Assembly: GCA_014376425.1 (NCBI GenBank)
Contig: JACMRO010000251.1
Coordinates: 1-10,482 of the forward strand
Direction of reading: 5' to 3'
DNA length: 10,482 nucleotides
From: Rubritepida sp.
GTDB taxonomy: Bacteria; Pseudomonadota; Alphaproteobacteria; Acetobacterales; Acetobacteraceae
Part shown: piece by piece, positions 1 through 6,283 of the stretch
Layout: every line of letters starts with the position of its first letter
Numbering within the stretch: position 1 is the stretch's first letter
Notes under the pieces: generated by a model
Seen by the model: the letters and a program-made list of their open reading frames with translations, nothing else
The model's database searches: none
What the model was told of the DNA's origin: nothing
Program-made: the position numbers and the translations under genes

Positions 1-136
1 GGCCGGGGCCGCGCGCGGCCGGCACCTCCTCGACCAGCGTGTTCCACTCGCCGCAACCGTCGCAGCGGCCCTGCCACTTGGCGTGCGCAGTGCCGCAGTT
101 TTGGGCGACGGAGCGGATCCTATCGCGGGGGATCGC
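1..136 (-). pseudogene. radA: 5' end of a RadA (Sms) DNA repair ATPase frame, apparently broken; runs off the left edge
   Basis: Read on the minus strand, this frame gives VAQNCGTAHAKWQGRCDGC followed by GEWNTLVEEVP, an excellent match to the N-terminal zinc finger of RadA, the RecA-like ATPase that helps process recombination intermediates (family usual: CxxC...KWxGxCxxCxxWNTLxEE). Two things are wrong. The frame is closed upstream by TGA at 139-137, and no ATG, GTG or TTG lies between that stop and the zinc finger. The first cysteine of the CxxC pair is Ala (codon GCC at 106-104), and the residue normally aromatic two positions before it is Ser. The ATPase and Lon-like domains would lie beyond the left edge and cannot be judged. 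A sequencing or assembly error, or a rare ATC start at 133, is possible. I am sure of the RadA identity and moderately sure that the 5' end is damaged. Confidence 0.6.
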
Positions 137-376
137 TCAGGATGCCTTGTCGGCTGCCGCGCCGCCATACACCGCGGCCATCGCTACGACCGGGCCCATG
201 AATTGGCTGTGGTCAGCGGCGCCGGGCATCATCCCCGCGTGAAAAGGCCAAGGGGCTCCCGCCCGTCGCCTGCCTGCGGGGACAGCCGCGCAACCCTGGC
301 CTGGCATCCTTTGCTTCCCTTTCGCCGGGCGAACCCGGCGGGGCCCATACCAAAGGCGCCGCCGGGGCTTCCCGTG
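137..376. other. Gene-free, hairpin-rich spacer between htpX and the radA frame
   Basis: I see no convincing gene here. On the minus strand the stretch between the htpX stop (379-377) and the TGA at 139-137 is open in the same frame as htpX and the radA remnant, 80 codons in all. It has no plausible ribosome binding site, and its upstream half is dominated by Arg, Gly and Pro, so I treat it as fortuitous. The right half holds nested inverted repeats, listed separately. The block may be an interspersed repeat, because short open frames of this character recur in high-GC alphaproteobacterial spacers; that is recollection and inference, not something shown here. Confidence 0.4.
308..356. repeat. 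Nested inverted repeat (cruciform or RNA hairpin)
   Basis: The inner stem is CGCCGGG (323-329) with CCCGGCG (334-340), a perfect 7 bp around the 4-nt loop CGAA (TTCG on the minus strand). An outer stem, CCTTTG (308-313) with CAAAGG (351-356), encloses it. It lies just after htpX on that gene's transcribed strand and could stabilise or end the transcript. No T-run follows on either strand, so it is not a textbook intrinsic terminator. Confidence 0.5.
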
Positions 377-387
377 TCAGCGGCGCC
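355..387 (-). terminator. Hairpin spanning the htpX stop codon, possible terminator
   Basis: GGCGCCGC (355-362) pairs perfectly over 8 bp with GCGGCGCC (380-387). The 17-nt loop contains the htpX stop codon (379-377). On the minus strand the stem is followed by TTTGG, only three T residues, so intrinsic termination would be weak. The hairpin shares bases with the outer arm of the neighbouring inverted repeat at 308-356, so the two folds are mutually exclusive. Confidence 0.35.
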
Positions 388-1318
388 AGGGGTTGCGTGA
401 GCGCGGCATCACCGCCGGCGGTTGTACCCACCACGGGCTGAGGGCAGCGGGCGCATCCAACGCGATGCCGCCGCCCGGCCGCATCGCCCGCAGCCGGGCC
501 ACCCGTTCCTGTGTGGGTGGGTGGGTGGTGAACAGGCCGCGCAGCCCGCCGCCCGACAGCGGGTTGACGATGAACATGTGCGACGTCGCCGGATGGGCCC
601 CCGCGCCCTCATTCACCGCCCGCTGCGAGAAGGCCTCCAGCCGCTCCAGCCCGCTGGCCAGCCATTCCGGATCGCCTGCTATCACGGCGCCTTCCCGGTC
701 CGCCTCGTATTCGCGGGCACGGCTGATCGCCATCTGCACGATGGCGGCGGCAATCGGACCCAGGATCATTACCGCGATGGCGGCAAGCGGGTTGCTGCGC
801 CGTTCGCCATTCTGCCCGCGCATGGAGAACATGCCGCCGAATTGCGCCAACATCCCGATCGCGCCCGACAGGGTCGCCGCGATGCTCATCACCAACGTGT
901 CGCGGTGCTTGATGTGCGCCAACTCATGCGCGACGACGCCCGCGACCTGTTGTTCGGTCATCACGTCAATCAGGCCAGAGTTGACCGCCACGGCCGCGTC
1001 GGCGGGGCCGCGGCCGGTCGCGAAGGCGTTGGGCTGGTCCTCATGGATCACATACAGCTTGGGCATCGGGATGCCGGCGCGCTGCGCCAACTGGCCAACC
1101 ATGGCATACAGGCGTGGCGCGTCCTGTTCGCTGATCGGCTGCGCGTTGTGCATGCGCAACACCGCCCCGGCACTGCCCCACCAAGCGTAGAGGTTCATCG
1201 CCGCGGCCGCCAGCAGGGCGAACAGCGCACCGATGCGGCCGCCAATGGCATAGCCGGCGGCTCCGAAAATAGCTGTCAGCGCGGCCAGCAGCACGAAGGT
1301 CCGGATATATCCACCCAT
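377..1318 (-). CDS. htpX: HtpX-type membrane zinc metalloprotease (M48)
   Basis: This is an inner-membrane protease that degrades misfolded membrane proteins as part of envelope quality control, alongside FtsH in bacteria where it has been studied. The 313-residue product shows two N-terminal membrane segments (about 5-23 and 29-46), the zinc site HELAHIKH at 131-138 (two His ligands and the catalytic Glu), two further hydrophobic segments (about 143-166 and 178-198), and EYEADREG at 203-210 with the third zinc ligand Glu205. The family motif THPPTQERVARLRAM lies near the C-terminus, followed by a tail of about 35 residues rich in Pro and Arg. I chose the ATG at 1318 because AAGAGG (1331-1326) sits 7 nt before it; a GTG at 1324 in the same frame is only 1 nt from that site. 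The gene is divergent from the DUF1674 gene, 36 bp away, an association I recall from other alphaproteobacteria. Confidence 0.95.
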   Translation of the reverse strand: MGGYIRTFVLLAALTAIFGAAGYAIGGRIGALFALLAAAAMNLYAWWGSAGAVLRMHNAQPISEQDAPRLYAMVGQLAQRAGIPMPKLYVIHEDQPNAFATGRGPADAAVAVNSGLIDVMTEQQVAGVVAHELAHIKHRDTLVMSIAATLSGAIGMLAQFGGMFSMRGQNGERRSNPLAAIAVMILGPIAAAIVQMAISRAREYEADREGAVIAGDPEWLASGLERLEAFSQRAVNEGAGAHPATSHMFIVNPLSGGGLRGLFTTHPPTQERVARLRAMRPGGGIALDAPAALSPWWVQPPAVMPRSRNPWRR

Positions 1319-1325
1319 GATCACG

Positions 1326-1331
1326 CCTCTT
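1326..1331 (-). promoter_or_regulatory. Ribosome binding site deciding the htpX start
   Basis: On the minus strand AAGAGG precedes the ATG at 1318 by 7 nt, the usual spacing. The alternative in-frame GTG at 1324 is only 1 nt away and therefore unlikely to be used. Confidence 0.6.
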
Positions 1332-1354
1332 GTCCAAATCCCCTGTCATGGCAC

Positions 1355-1552
1355 ATGAGGCGTATGCAGGATGATGAGCAAGAGGTTCCGAAGCCGCCCG
1401 AGGTTGCACCGCGCACTGCACCGCCGCTGACCAAGCTGAACCGCCCGAAGCGCCCGTTCAGTCCCGTGTCGGTGGAAAATGGTGGCCCCGCCGGCCCCGA
1501 GCCCACTCGCTTCAATGACTGGGAGCGTAAGGGGCGGGCCAGTGACTTCTGA
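1355..1552 (+). CDS. DUF1674 / SDHAF4-type succinate dehydrogenase assembly factor
   Basis: The 65-residue product has a Pro-rich, charged N-terminal half and a C-terminus ending GPEPTRFNDWERKGRASDF, the conserved block of the DUF1674 family that includes mitochondrial SDHAF4. In mitochondria SDHAF4 binds the FAD-loaded SdhA subunit and helps it join SdhB. A similar cytosolic role at the succinate dehydrogenase complex is expected here but not shown by the sequence. Two starts are possible: ATG 1355 or ATG 1364 (62 residues). Neither has a well-spaced ribosome binding site; GAGG at 1357-1360 is only 3 nt from the second. No signal peptide or membrane segment is visible. The gene is divergent from htpX and its last 11 nt overlap the start of the dehydrogenase gene, implying co-transcription. 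Confidence 0.88.
   Translation: MRRMQDDEQEVPKPPEVAPRTAPPLTKLNRPKRPFSPVSVENGGPAGPEPTRFNDWERKGRASDF
1529..1534 (+). promoter_or_regulatory. Ribosome binding site deciding the dehydrogenase start
   Basis: AAGGGG lies 7 nt before the GTG at 1542. It sits inside the DUF1674 coding sequence and supports a start that overlaps that gene, rather than the upstream in-frame ATG codons at 1479 and 1515. Confidence 0.65.
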
Positions 1553-2519
1553 GCTGCGGCTGCTGATCTCCGCCGAGGCGTTGCGTGTGGCCGGGGCGCT
1601 GCCGCCCGGCGTGGCCCCGATCATCGCAAGCCCGGGCCAGGCGCCCGGGCCTTTCGACGCTGCGTTCCTGTCGCGCGACCTCAATCTGGGCGGCGCGCGG
1701 GACGCCCCGGCGCCCGGCTTCGCCCATTTCGTCCAGGCGCTACTGGATGAGCCCGGGCTGCGTTGGCTGCATGTGAACTCGGCCGGAGCCGACCGGCCGC
1801 AATACAAGGCGCTGATGGCGCGTGGGGTGCAGGTCACCACCTCGGCCGGCGCCAACGCGCCCGGGGTGGCGCAGAGCGCGGTTGGCGCGGTGCTGGCGCT
1901 ATCCCGGCGCTTTCCAGAATTTTGGGCGGCGCAGGCGCGGCGGGAATGGCGCGCCGCCACGATGCCTTTTCCGCCCGACCTGCAAGACCAGCGCGCGCTC
2001 GTCATCGGGCTCGGGCCGGTGGGCCTGGAAGTCGGCCGGCTGCTGGGCGCTATCGGGCTTCAGGTGCTTGGCCTGTCGCGCGCGGACCGCGCCACCTTGC
2101 CGGAAGGCTTCACGGCGACCGATCTCTACGCTGCCATGCCGGATGTGCTGCCCAGTATCGACTGGCTGGTGCTGTGCTGCCCGCTGAGCGACATCACCCG
2201 TGGCCTGCTGGATAACGCCCGCCTCTCGCTGCTGCCCCCCGGCGCCTGCATCATCAACGTCTCGCGCGGCGGCGTGGTCGATGAGGCGGCTGCATTGGCC
2301 TTGCTCCATTCGGGCCATCTGCGAGGCGCCTATGTGGACGTCTTCGAGCAGGAGCCGCTACCGCCCGACAGCCCGTGGTGGGATGCGCCGAACACCATCG
2401 TCACGCCGCATGCGGCTGGGCCGGCGGCGGGTAACATGGCGCGAGCGGCAGGCTTCTTTCTGCGCAACCTGGCCTTGTTCCAGGCGGGCCAGCCAATGCT
2501 GAATCGCGCGGAGCCCTAA
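1542..2519 (+). CDS. D-2-hydroxyacid dehydrogenase family protein (NAD(P)-dependent)
   Basis: This is a cytosolic oxidoreductase expected to interconvert a 2-keto acid and a D-2-hydroxy acid; glyoxylate or hydroxypyruvate reduction is typical of close relatives, but the substrate cannot be read from the sequence. The 325-residue product has a substrate-binding half (about 1-110 plus the C-terminus) around a Rossmann domain with VIGLGPVGLEVG at 154-165. The catalytic trio is intact: Arg242 in NVSRGGVVDE, Glu271 in DVFEQEPLP and His290 in TPHAAG. Length fits the family. The start is GTG 1542, chosen for its ribosome binding site at 1529-1534; it overlaps the DUF1674 gene by 11 nt in another frame, which suggests translational coupling. 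Its stop TAA (2517-2519) overlaps the stop of the convergent small gene. Confidence 0.93.
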   Translation: MTSELRLLISAEALRVAGALPPGVAPIIASPGQAPGPFDAAFLSRDLNLGGARDAPAPGFAHFVQALLDEPGLRWLHVNSAGADRPQYKALMARGVQVTTSAGANAPGVAQSAVGAVLALSRRFPEFWAAQARREWRAATMPFPPDLQDQRALVIGLGPVGLEVGRLLGAIGLQVLGLSRADRATLPEGFTATDLYAAMPDVLPSIDWLVLCCPLSDITRGLLDNARLSLLPPGACIINVSRGGVVDEAAALALLHSGHLRGAYVDVFEQEPLPPDSPWWDAPNTIVTPHAAGPAAGNMARAAGFFLRNLALFQAGQPMLNRAEP

Positions 2520-2947
2520 CGCTCCCATTCCGCCAGCACCCGCGGCTCACCCGGGCGGCGGCGGCGATAGGGCGGTAGGCTGAGATGGGTGATGCCGCAA
2601 TCCAGCACGACGCCGCCGGCGGTGACGCGCACGGCCTTTTCCGCGTGGCTGGGCAGGGCGATGCGGGCACCAATGCACCAGGCGATGAGGACCGGCAGGA
2701 TGTCCCCGGCGCGCATGCTGCGCTCTGCCCGCGCCCCATGCACATCGACATCCACCTGCAGCAGTTGGCGGGAGGTGATGAAGCGCACTGCCCTCGCCCG
2801 CATGCCGGTCCCCCCATCCATCCAGACCACGGTGAGGATCTCCAACAGCGCCGGCGCGCGGAACGCGATGACACGACGATCCACGAACAGGACGCCGTCA
2901 TCCGGCGGCCGTGGCGGCTCAGGCTCGACCTCGATGAGCAGGGACAT
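2516..2947 (-). CDS. Unrecognised small protein, 143 residues
   Basis: I do not recognise this family. The product is an apparently soluble protein with no signal peptide or clear membrane segment. It has an acidic, Pro-rich N-terminus (EVEPEPPRPPDD at 6-17), alternating hydrophobic stretches that look beta-rich between about 20 and 128, and a basic patch YRRRRPGEPR near the C-terminus. The strand pattern is loosely reminiscent of a PilZ-like or other small beta-barrel, but the PilZ RxxxR and DxSxxG motifs are absent, so I do not assign it. It starts at ATG 2947 without a good ribosome binding site and lies 35 bp downstream of the oxidoreductase gene in the same direction, so it may be co-transcribed. 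Its stop TAG (2518-2516) overlaps the TAA of the convergent dehydrogenase gene. The opposite strand is also open over much of this stretch, which lowers confidence. Confidence 0.6.
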   Translation of the reverse strand: MSLLIEVEPEPPRPPDDGVLFVDRRVIAFRAPALLEILTVVWMDGGTGMRARAVRFITSRQLLQVDVDVHGARAERSMRAGDILPVLIAWCIGARIALPSHAEKAVRVTAGGVVLDCGITHLSLPPYRRRRPGEPRVLAEWER

Positions 2948-2982
2948 GCCGACAGGATGCGCCGGGATGAGTTAACCCGGTA

Positions 2983-4413
2983 TTACTCGGCGGCGAGCCG
3001 GCCGGCGTCGATCTGCACCTGCGCCACGTCGTACTCACGCAGCTGCCCCCACAGGCGGGGAAGATCGGCCTCGAACAGCCCGCGCGTCACCCCGGCGGCG
3101 ACGCGTGGGGCGGCGATGGCCATGGCGTTTATGCTGCTGCCGGCAGGGCCGAAGCTCATCGTAGTGCCGATGCCGAAGAGGTGGATATCGGCAATCCACG
3201 GCGTCTCGCCAGAGGTCTTTTCCAGGAACGCGCTATCCGGCCCGAGGTAGGGAAATTGCAGCAGGCGCGGATTCCGCTCCGCCTCGGGCGGTGCGTACCG
3301 GTCACCCCATTGGGCGATGTTGTGGGCGCAGTGGGCCAACTCCGGCAGCAGCCCGGGATCCATCGAGACACCTGTGCCGGTGATGAGGAAATCCGCGGTG
3401 AATTCACCGGCGGGCGTGGTCAGCACGGCACGGCCCCCCGCCTCCCGCGCATCCAGCCAGGGCTGGCCCAGATGCATGCGGAAATTGGCGTGCCGGACCA
3501 CCCGGTCGTAATGATCCTGCGCGAAGCCCTCTCGCATGCCCAGGATGTGGGCCATGAAGCGCCAGCGCCACTCATCGGGCATTTCATGCATGTGACGCAG
3601 GAAGCCGGCGAAGGTGAGCCAGCGATAGGGCTGCACGATCATCGGTTCGACCCGGCGACAGAAGAGGTGGACTTCCGCGGCGCCGTGTTCCAGCGCCACG
3701 GCGGCGTTGTCGAACGCGCTGGCGCCGGCGCCAAGCACGGCCACCACCCTGCCACGCAGGCGGGCGAAGTCCATCATCTCGTTCGTGTGCGCCCGCAGCG
3801 CCCGCGGCAGCGCGGCGATATGCGGCGGCATCCACCAACCGCCGACGCCCTCCTGCCCCGTCGCCATCACGACTTTGCGGGCGAAGAGCGGGGCTGCCGC
3901 CGTTTCAATCCGCAAGGCGCGCAGGCCGTCGTCGGTGGTGGCGGGCGAAATGGCGCCGGCGGACACCTCGTTCCGCACCGGCAGGCCGGTGACGCGGCGG
4001 AACCACAGCAGGTAGTCGTTCCAGAACTCCTTCGGGATCCAGCGCATCGCCGCCCAGTCGGCCTCGCCGAAGCTGGCCTCGTGCCACGCCTGGTAGGTCA
4101 GGCTAGGCATTTTCAGATCCGGCCCGGTCTGGTCCTTCAGGCTGCGAAGGTTGCGCATCCGGCCGTAGGTGGTCCACGGCCCCTCGCGGCCGAAGCCGGC
4201 GCGGTCGACGACCAGGATGTTGTCCACCCGGTCGCGCTTCAGCGCGTGCGCCACCGCGATGCCGCACTGCCCGGCGCCGATGACCAGCACGTCCAGGCAG
4301 GGGGCGCCGGCCACCGTCTTGGGTTCCAGCCAGGCTGCGCGGGGATGGGCCGTCAGCGCGAGATCGCGGGCGACATCGGATTCGAGCGCGGCCAGGCTCA
4401 GTGGTGCGGGCAT
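2983..4413 (-). CDS. FMO-like FAD/NAD(P)-dependent oxidoreductase
   Basis: The 476-residue product has two dinucleotide-binding folds: LVIGAGQCGIAVA at 43-55 for FAD and AVLGAGASAFDNAA at 225-238 for NAD(P)H, the layout of flavin-containing monooxygenases and related pyridine nucleotide-disulfide family enzymes. An ATG-type turn (VVMATGQEGVGGWW, 181-194) follows the first domain. Where FMOs carry FxGxxxHxxxY/F there is LRAHTNEMMDF (206-216), which keeps the His but not the full motif; the Baeyer-Villiger fingerprint ending in WP is not seen. It is therefore probably a cytosolic flavoprotein oxygenase or oxidoreductase of unknown substrate. ATG 4413 was chosen because alignment to the family begins soon after it; a longer frame to 4566 adds 51 low-complexity residues running into the hairpin region. 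No strong ribosome binding site is visible at 4413. Possibly co-transcribed with the small gene downstream. Confidence 0.88.
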   Translation of the reverse strand: MPAPLSLAALESDVARDLALTAHPRAAWLEPKTVAGAPCLDVLVIGAGQCGIAVAHALKRDRVDNILVVDRAGFGREGPWTTYGRMRNLRSLKDQTGPDLKMPSLTYQAWHEASFGEADWAAMRWIPKEFWNDYLLWFRRVTGLPVRNEVSAGAISPATTDDGLRALRIETAAAPLFARKVVMATGQEGVGGWWMPPHIAALPRALRAHTNEMMDFARLRGRVVAVLGAGASAFDNAAVALEHGAAEVHLFCRRVEPMIVQPYRWLTFAGFLRHMHEMPDEWRWRFMAHILGMREGFAQDHYDRVVRHANFRMHLGQPWLDAREAGGRAVLTTPAGEFTADFLITGTGVSMDPGLLPELAHCAHNIAQWGDRYAPPEAERNPRLLQFPYLGPDSAFLEKTSGETPWIADIHLFGIGTTMSFGPAGSSINAMAIAAPRVAAGVTRGLFEADLPRLWGQLREYDVAQVQIDAGRLAAE

Positions 4414-4523
4414 GCCTGATAAGTAGGGGGCGAGGGCTATTCCGCGCAATGAATTTGAGCGCTGTCGGCCAACCGCCAACGTCGAACTCCCGCGGGCCGC
4501 TCCCCACGGGTTCAGCCGCGGTG

Positions 4524-4550
4524 CCGCACGCGATACCCGCCGTTGTGCGG
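4524..4550. repeat. Inverted repeat in the chvG-oxidoreductase spacer
   Basis: CCGCAC (4524-4529) pairs with GTGCGG (4545-4550) around a 15-nt loop, extendable by two G-T pairs. It lies in the 195-bp gap between the chvG stop and the oxidoreductase start. Apart from this and the larger hairpin at 4577-4624, I see no gene, tRNA or clear promoter in that gap. Confidence 0.4.
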
Positions 4551-4576
4551 TGGCGTGGCCTGCCATTTCCCCCTGG

Positions 4577-4624
4577 GGTGCCGGCGGGTAGGGCGCAGCC
4601 AGGCGCCCTCAGCCCCCCGGCACC
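4577..4624 (-). terminator. Long composite hairpin at the 3' end of chvG
   Basis: The outer arms GGTGCCGGCGGG (4577-4588) and CCCCCCGGCACC (4613-4624) pair at 11 of 12 positions. Inside them AGGGCGC (4590-4596) pairs perfectly with GCGCCCT (4603-4609) around a 6-nt loop. Together they make about 18 base pairs in 48 bp. The right arm includes the last codons of chvG, and its stop codon (4611-4609) lies within the structure. No U-run follows on the minus strand, so termination would have to be structure-led or the hairpin may act as an mRNA-stabilising 3' end. A small CCCC-T-GGGG palindrome (4570-4578) abuts it. Confidence 0.5.
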
Positions 4625-6282
4625 CGCATGATGAAGCGTGCGCCCAGCACCCGGCCTTCCGCATCGCGCCGGTTCTCGGCGCTGATCTGGCCGCGCAGCC
4701 CTTCCACGATCTGCTTGCTGATCGACAGGCCCAGGCCGGAATGCTGGCCGAAGCGCTCGCCGCTCGGCCGTTCGGAATAGAAGCGGTCGAAGATGCCTTC
4801 CAGCTTGGCGTCGGGAATGCCGGGCCCCTCATCCTCGACCACCACCTCGACCAGCTTGCCTGCCTCGCGCGCCCTCAGCCACACCCTGCCGTCGCGCGGG
4901 CTGAAGGAGACGGCGTTGCCGATGAGGTTGCGGAACACCTGCACCAGCCGGTCCTCCACCCCCATCGCCACCAGCGGAGCCTCGCCCAGCTCGATCTCCA
5001 GCACCGGGTCGCCTTCCTGCCGCGTCGTGTTGTGCAGTTCCGCCAGCACGCTGAGGATCGGGCGCACATCGACGGGTTCCGCCACCGTGCGCGAGAGTTC
5101 CGCATCGACGCGAGAGCTGTCGGAAATGTCGCCGATCAGGCGATCCATCCGCATCACGTCGTTGCCGATGATGCTGAGCAGGCGCTTCTGCTGCGCCACA
5201 TCCCCAACCCGCGCCAGCGTCTCCATCGCGCTGCGCACCGATGTCAGCGGGTTGCGCAGCTCATGCGCTACGTCGGCGGCGAAGCGCTCATTCGCGTCGA
5301 TCCGGGCCCACAGCGCCCGGGCGGCCATCTGCAGGTCGCGGGCCAGGATGCCGATCTCGTCGCGCCGCTCCAGCAGGCTGTCGGGTACGGAGCCCACGCG
5401 CCCGCGCCCCTGCCGCATGGCCGCCGCCGCCGTGGCCAGCTGCAGAATCGGGTTGGCCAGCGTCTGCGCCAGATAGAGCGACAGCAACGTCGTCAGCAGC
5501 AGCGCCACGAGAAACAGCACCAGCACACTGGCCCGGATCTCGAACAGCCGCTGGTCCACCTCTCGCGCCTCGCGCGTCAGGAGTACGATGCCGACGGGCT
5601 GGCCGCCACGCCGCGCGGGCTCCGCCACGCTGACCAGCAGCCGGCCATCGGCGGTGCGGCGGATATAGGGGGTGACGCCGCCTTCCAGGGCCATGCGCAG
5701 CTCCTCCCGCCGGTCTGGACCCAATGCGGGCTGCCAGTCGAAGCTGTCGGCGTCGCCCACCGTGTCCTGCACCGCCGGCATGCGCGCCTGGCGGGGCAGC
5801 AGCGCCAGCAGCCGCTCGTACAATCCGCCCAGATTCTCCGACAGGGCGCCCCGGGCGGCGGGCGGCGCCAGCGGCTCGGTCACCACCGCGCCGCCGGCGC
5901 CCTCGCGCACCCGGCTGTCGGCCACTACCAGGCCAGTGGTGTCGAACAACCGCGCCTGGGTGTTGGGCGAGGGCTCGACCAGGCGGCGCAGCAGTGGCCG
6001 CGCCAGCTCAGGCACCAGCACGGCGCGGTCATTCTCGATCCGCACCGCCGCCTCGCCGATCGCGCCGGCATAGATGCGCGACTGCGTGCGCATCGCCTCG
6101 ACATCGCCGGCCAGCAAACCATTCTGGTACTGGTCGAGATACAGCAGCGCGGCCGCCAGCAATGCAGGGGGCAGGGCGTTGAGCAGCAGGATGCGGCGCA
6201 GCAGCGGCGAAACCCAGCGGCGGCGGCGCGGCACCTCGGGCAACACCACGCGCGCATCGGGCAGGCTGGAGCCGTCCGGCAT
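4609..6282 (-). CDS. chvG: ChvG-like (ExoS-like) sensor histidine kinase
   Basis: This is the membrane sensor kinase of the alphaproteobacterial ChvG/ChvI two-component system, which responds to acid and envelope signals and controls exopolysaccharide and envelope genes. In the 557-residue product: basic cytoplasmic N-terminus; membrane segment about 31-48; periplasmic sensor domain about 51-250, opening with the family-typical YLDQYQNGLLAGDVEAMRTQ; second membrane segment about 251-272; HAMP about 273-325; H-box FAADVAHELRNPLTS with phospho-acceptor His340; N-box RNLIGNAVSFSP (451-462); G1 DEGPGIPD (484-491); F-box FDRFYSERP (498-506); G2 HSGLGLSI (515-522 region). All catalytic elements look intact. 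ATG 6282 comes 1 nt after the stop of the SGNH gene, so it is the last gene of a tight operon. Oddity: no chvI regulator and none of the hprK/PTS neighbours I know for this gene are adjacent. Confidence 0.9.
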   Translation of the reverse strand: MPDGSSLPDARVVLPEVPRRRRWVSPLLRRILLLNALPPALLAAALLYLDQYQNGLLAGDVEAMRTQSRIYAGAIGEAAVRIENDRAVLVPELARPLLRRLVEPSPNTQARLFDTTGLVVADSRVREGAGGAVVTEPLAPPAARGALSENLGGLYERLLALLPRQARMPAVQDTVGDADSFDWQPALGPDRREELRMALEGGVTPYIRRTADGRLLVSVAEPARRGGQPVGIVLLTREAREVDQRLFEIRASVLVLFLVALLLTTLLSLYLAQTLANPILQLATAAAAMRQGRGRVGSVPDSLLERRDEIGILARDLQMAARALWARIDANERFAADVAHELRNPLTSVRSAMETLARVGDVAQQKRLLSIIGNDVMRMDRLIGDISDSSRVDAELSRTVAEPVDVRPILSVLAELHNTTRQEGDPVLEIELGEAPLVAMGVEDRLVQVFRNLIGNAVSFSPRDGRVWLRAREAGKLVEVVVEDEGPGIPDAKLEGIFDRFYSERPSGERFGQHSGLGLSISKQIVEGLRGQISAENRRDAEGRVLGARFIMRVPGG

Positions 6283-6283
6283 G

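Noticed and set aside
137..232. A 31-codon minus-strand frame beginning with two ATG codons just upstream of the radA remnant
   Set aside because: GGGG touches the ATG with no spacing, there is no recognisable motif, and it is part of a longer frame that is open by chance; no support as a gene.
515..528. GGGTGGGTGGGTGG, a possible G-quadruplex on the plus strand
   Set aside because: The last run has only two Gs, and the minus strand encodes the conserved HtpX THPPT segment, which explains the sequence.
422..1354. Long plus-strand open frame opposite htpX, continuous with the DUF1674 frame
   Set aside because: It is the antisense of a clear M48 protease; only the part after 1355 matches a family.
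2962..2980. CCGGG/CCCGG inverted repeat between the oxidoreductase stop and the small gene
   Set aside because: The stem is 5 bp with a 9-nt loop and no T-run; likely chance in GC-rich DNA.
3181..4419. Long plus-strand open frame opposite the oxidoreductase
   Set aside because: It is rich in His, Arg, Gly and Gln with no domain pattern, while the minus strand has two intact Rossmann motifs.
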